Shown in pieces: positions 62,451-64,000 of a stretch of DNA of 64,000 nucleotides. Every line of letters starts with the position of its first letter. Within the stretch, counting starts at the first letter, position 1. The translations under genes and the position numbers were made by a program. The stretch lies in contig NZ_OY762268.1 of the NCBI RefSeq assembly GCF_963665245.1, forward strand, positions 806,001 through 870,000, in the 5' to 3' direction. The notes beneath the pieces are model-generated. The model saw only the letters and a list, made by a program, of their open reading frames with translations, was not told the origin of the DNA and made no database searches. The stretch comes from an uncultured Paludibaculum sp. Lineage in GTDB: Bacteria > Acidobacteriota > Terriglobia > Bryobacterales > Bryobacteraceae.

Positions 62451-63104
62451 ATGCAACTGAAATACATTTGGGCGCTCACTCTTTACTTCGCCTCGGCTGC
62501 TGCTGGCGTATGTCAAGTGGCCGTACCTGTGCTGGATATGACCAAAGCCCTGCCGTGCACGGACACCAGGAGGACAGGTAGCGCGAGCGGCGGAGGCGTG
62601 AGCGTGGAGGGTCAACCCCCACCGTCGTTGCCCTTTTCGTTACGGCTCGTCGATATCAGCCCAAATTCGTTTCGCTGGTACGACAGGATTGTCTATGAGG
62701 TGGAGTTGGAGAACAACGGCACCACGGCAGTTAGAATCCCCTGGGGTACAATATGCGACGTGCATCCCGAGGATCCGCAGTTGGTTATAGCCTGCATCTT
62801 TCTCACGCTCTCAGGCGATCCAGCGGGCCGGAGCCTTGGCTTCACATCTATTCATGGTTCGAGGTCCGACGAGAAGACGACGCGGGTGGTCGCACCGGGG
62901 GAACGTGTACGCATTCGCATCGGTGCCCTGGCTAGTGGAGCCACAACCGACGACCCCGTGCGAAAAAAGTTGGAGACTCAGTCAACAATTACGATCACGG
63001 TCATCGCAAATTTCGCCTTTCTTCAGGGTGCTGACCGGGACTACGTGCAGCTTCACTCCGGCAACAGCTTGTCTGTTGAGGTGCTGAAGTGGAAGCAGCC
63101 CTAG
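62451..63104 (+). CDS. Secreted protein of unknown function
   Basis: 217 residues with signal peptide (MQLKYIWALTLYFASAAAGVCQ). The mature part looks like a beta-sandwich: VDISPNSFRWYDRIVYEVELENNGTTAVRIPWG, then RVVAPGERVRIRIGALASG, similar to Ig-like/BACON-type domains. Same strand as the two genes before it, 87 bp downstream. Function unknown. Confidence 0.72.
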   Translation: MQLKYIWALTLYFASAAAGVCQVAVPVLDMTKALPCTDTRRTGSASGGGVSVEGQPPPSLPFSLRLVDISPNSFRWYDRIVYEVELENNGTTAVRIPWGTICDVHPEDPQLVIACIFLTLSGDPAGRSLGFTSIHGSRSDEKTTRVVAPGERVRIRIGALASGATTDDPVRKKLETQSTITITVIANFAFLQGADRDYVQLHSGNSLSVEVLKWKQP

Positions 63105-63634
63105 CACGATGCATGGAGTACTTACAAATTGACTGACTCTTGCTTCGTTCGAATCTACTCCAAAAAGCGAACAACATCCTCAAGGCTGTCGACCGGGTCG
63201 AACCGCTCGGACAAAATTGCACTGTGTGGCATTTCGAATCCAAGCGTTTCCATTAGGTCGGGGGACGCACGCGCACAGCCTGACGTGTACCGTCCACAAG
63301 TAATTGCCAAATAAAGCCTTATAGTCCGAAGCGAACCACTCGCCAGCGCGCGCCATTCGTCAGTCGATTCGAGTCACACACGTCACCATCGCCCGGAACC
63401 CCCACAGAATCAACATCACGACATCCCCCCAGTATCCCCGGAGCGTCGCCAATCCCGACGACCAAACAACGATGCGCCTCGCAGCAATCGCCGCTGAGAC
63501 GGGCCGCGCACCCTGCCCCGCCAGCGAGACGGATCGCTTGCCGAGCCTTGCAGCCCGTGAACCGGGCGATGCGGGCTAAATCGCGCCATCGCCTTTGTTT
63601 GCGAAAAGTGCATGCCGGGTAATCGGAAGTCCGC
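63105..63634. other. Intergenic region with possible gene remnant
   Basis: 530 bases between the secreted-protein gene and the partial gene at the edge. Apart from the doubtful remnant at 63155-63373, no gene, RNA or repeat is seen. Confidence 0.3.
63155..63373 (-). pseudogene. Possible 3' remnant of a gene
   Basis: A minus-strand frame of about 72 codons without an early ATG reads as plausible protein (LAITCGRYTSGCARASPDLMET, LSERFDPVDSLEDVVRFLE) up to a TAG. The upstream end is a stop codon with no start, so it is at best a decayed fragment; chance is possible. Confidence 0.25.
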
Positions 63635-64000
63635 CTACGCTACCGAGTCTCCGCCCTCGGAATTCGCCCAAGGGTGCCAGCCCGATTCTGCGTCGCGCCA
63701 CAATCCGCTGCCAACCGGGAGGTCTACCACCGGAAGAAGAGAAGCATCCGCGGCCAACAGAACGCCAAGGGGAACTACCCGTCGTTCGGCCCTTGTCGCA
63801 TCTGGGCCGGCCCCGGCGAAGACCTCCCATTCGTCTTCCTCCCAGCGCACCGCTTCCGTCGCGCGCGCGCCTCGAAGCGCATCGAGATTGGTGAGGGCCG
63901 TTGAATTACTGGGCACAGGGAAGGTCCACGGTTCGTGGAGCCATCGCCAAGCAGGCGCCAAGTCCGGACTCCACGTACGGCTCAGGTCCGGAATGTCAAT
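63635..64000 (-). CDS. Partial protein running off the right edge (C-terminal 121 residues)
   Basis: The minus-strand frame is open from the window edge to a TAG at 63635. It contains PSNSTALTNLDALRGARATEAVRWEEDEWEVFAGAGPD and VPLGVLLAADASLLPVVDLPVGSGLWRDAES, a convincing soluble, Trp/Asp-rich domain. The family is not identified; the start is beyond the window. Confidence 0.7.
   Translation of the reverse strand: MDIPDLSRTWSPDLAPAWRWLHEPWTFPVPSNSTALTNLDALRGARATEAVRWEEDEWEVFAGAGPDATRAERRVVPLGVLLAADASLLPVVDLPVGSGLWRDAESGWHPWANSEGGDSVA

Overview
The window looks like part of a chromosome from a high-GC acidobacterium, most likely of the Bryobacterales/Solibacteres type. This is inferred from the gene content: two giant SBBP-repeat/Ig-like secreted proteins, a FtsX/MacB-type permease of the acidobacterial duplicated orphan kind, carboxypeptidase-regulatory-like secreted proteins, an L-rhamnose mutarotase, a PadR-controlled ABC cluster and a serine hydrolase embedded in a permease. 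No 16S rRNA gene or other decisive marker is present, so the placement is inference.

Layout. 0-5.2 kb is a forward stress-type cluster: slipin (band 7), a small membrane protein, an exported protein, an orphan, groES, groEL without a GGM tail, and two very small proteins, one of them zinc-ribbon-like. A decayed ISAzo13-type transposase follows. 6.2-17.9 kb holds two tandem secreted proteins of about 1,950 residues. 18.1-23.5 kb has tRNA-Arg(UCU), threonine synthase, RhaM, an HhH protein, a zinc alcohol dehydrogenase, a carboxypeptidase-regulatory-like protein and a lytic transglycosylase. 23.5-27.9 kb is a large M14 zinc-carboxypeptidase gene broken by a 1,534-bp insertion sequence with 6-bp target duplications; excising it on paper restores one in-frame gene of 972 residues. 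A second threonine-synthase-like gene starts divergently only 9 bp away, followed by a TlpA-type thioredoxin protein.

31.6-36.4 kb is accessory: an AbiEi/AbiEii (type IV toxin-antitoxin) pair with two palindromes at its promoter and start, flanked by two unrecognised genes. 36.7-41.1 kb is an ABC operon (ATPase, permease, permease fused to an M1-peptidase-like domain whose metal site is destroyed). 41.6-45.8 kb has ilvD, an alpha/beta hydrolase and an exported protein with a palindrome at its start. 46.0-50.8 kb is a divergent ABC/PadR cluster in which the permease carries an inserted class-C beta-lactamase-like domain, with two identical operator-like motifs between the divergent genes. 50.8-59.6 kb has cytochrome P460, a quinone-oxidoreductase-like enzyme, a MacB-like permease, a 23-bp tandem repeat beside a degenerate ORF, glutaminyl-peptide cyclotransferase and a Tat-exported carboxylesterase bracketed by direct repeats. 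60.4-64 kb is a less GC-rich accessory segment with a NYN-domain protein, an unknown protein with a hydrophobic tail, a secreted protein and a gene running off the window edge.

All similarities are recognised by reading motifs, not by database search.
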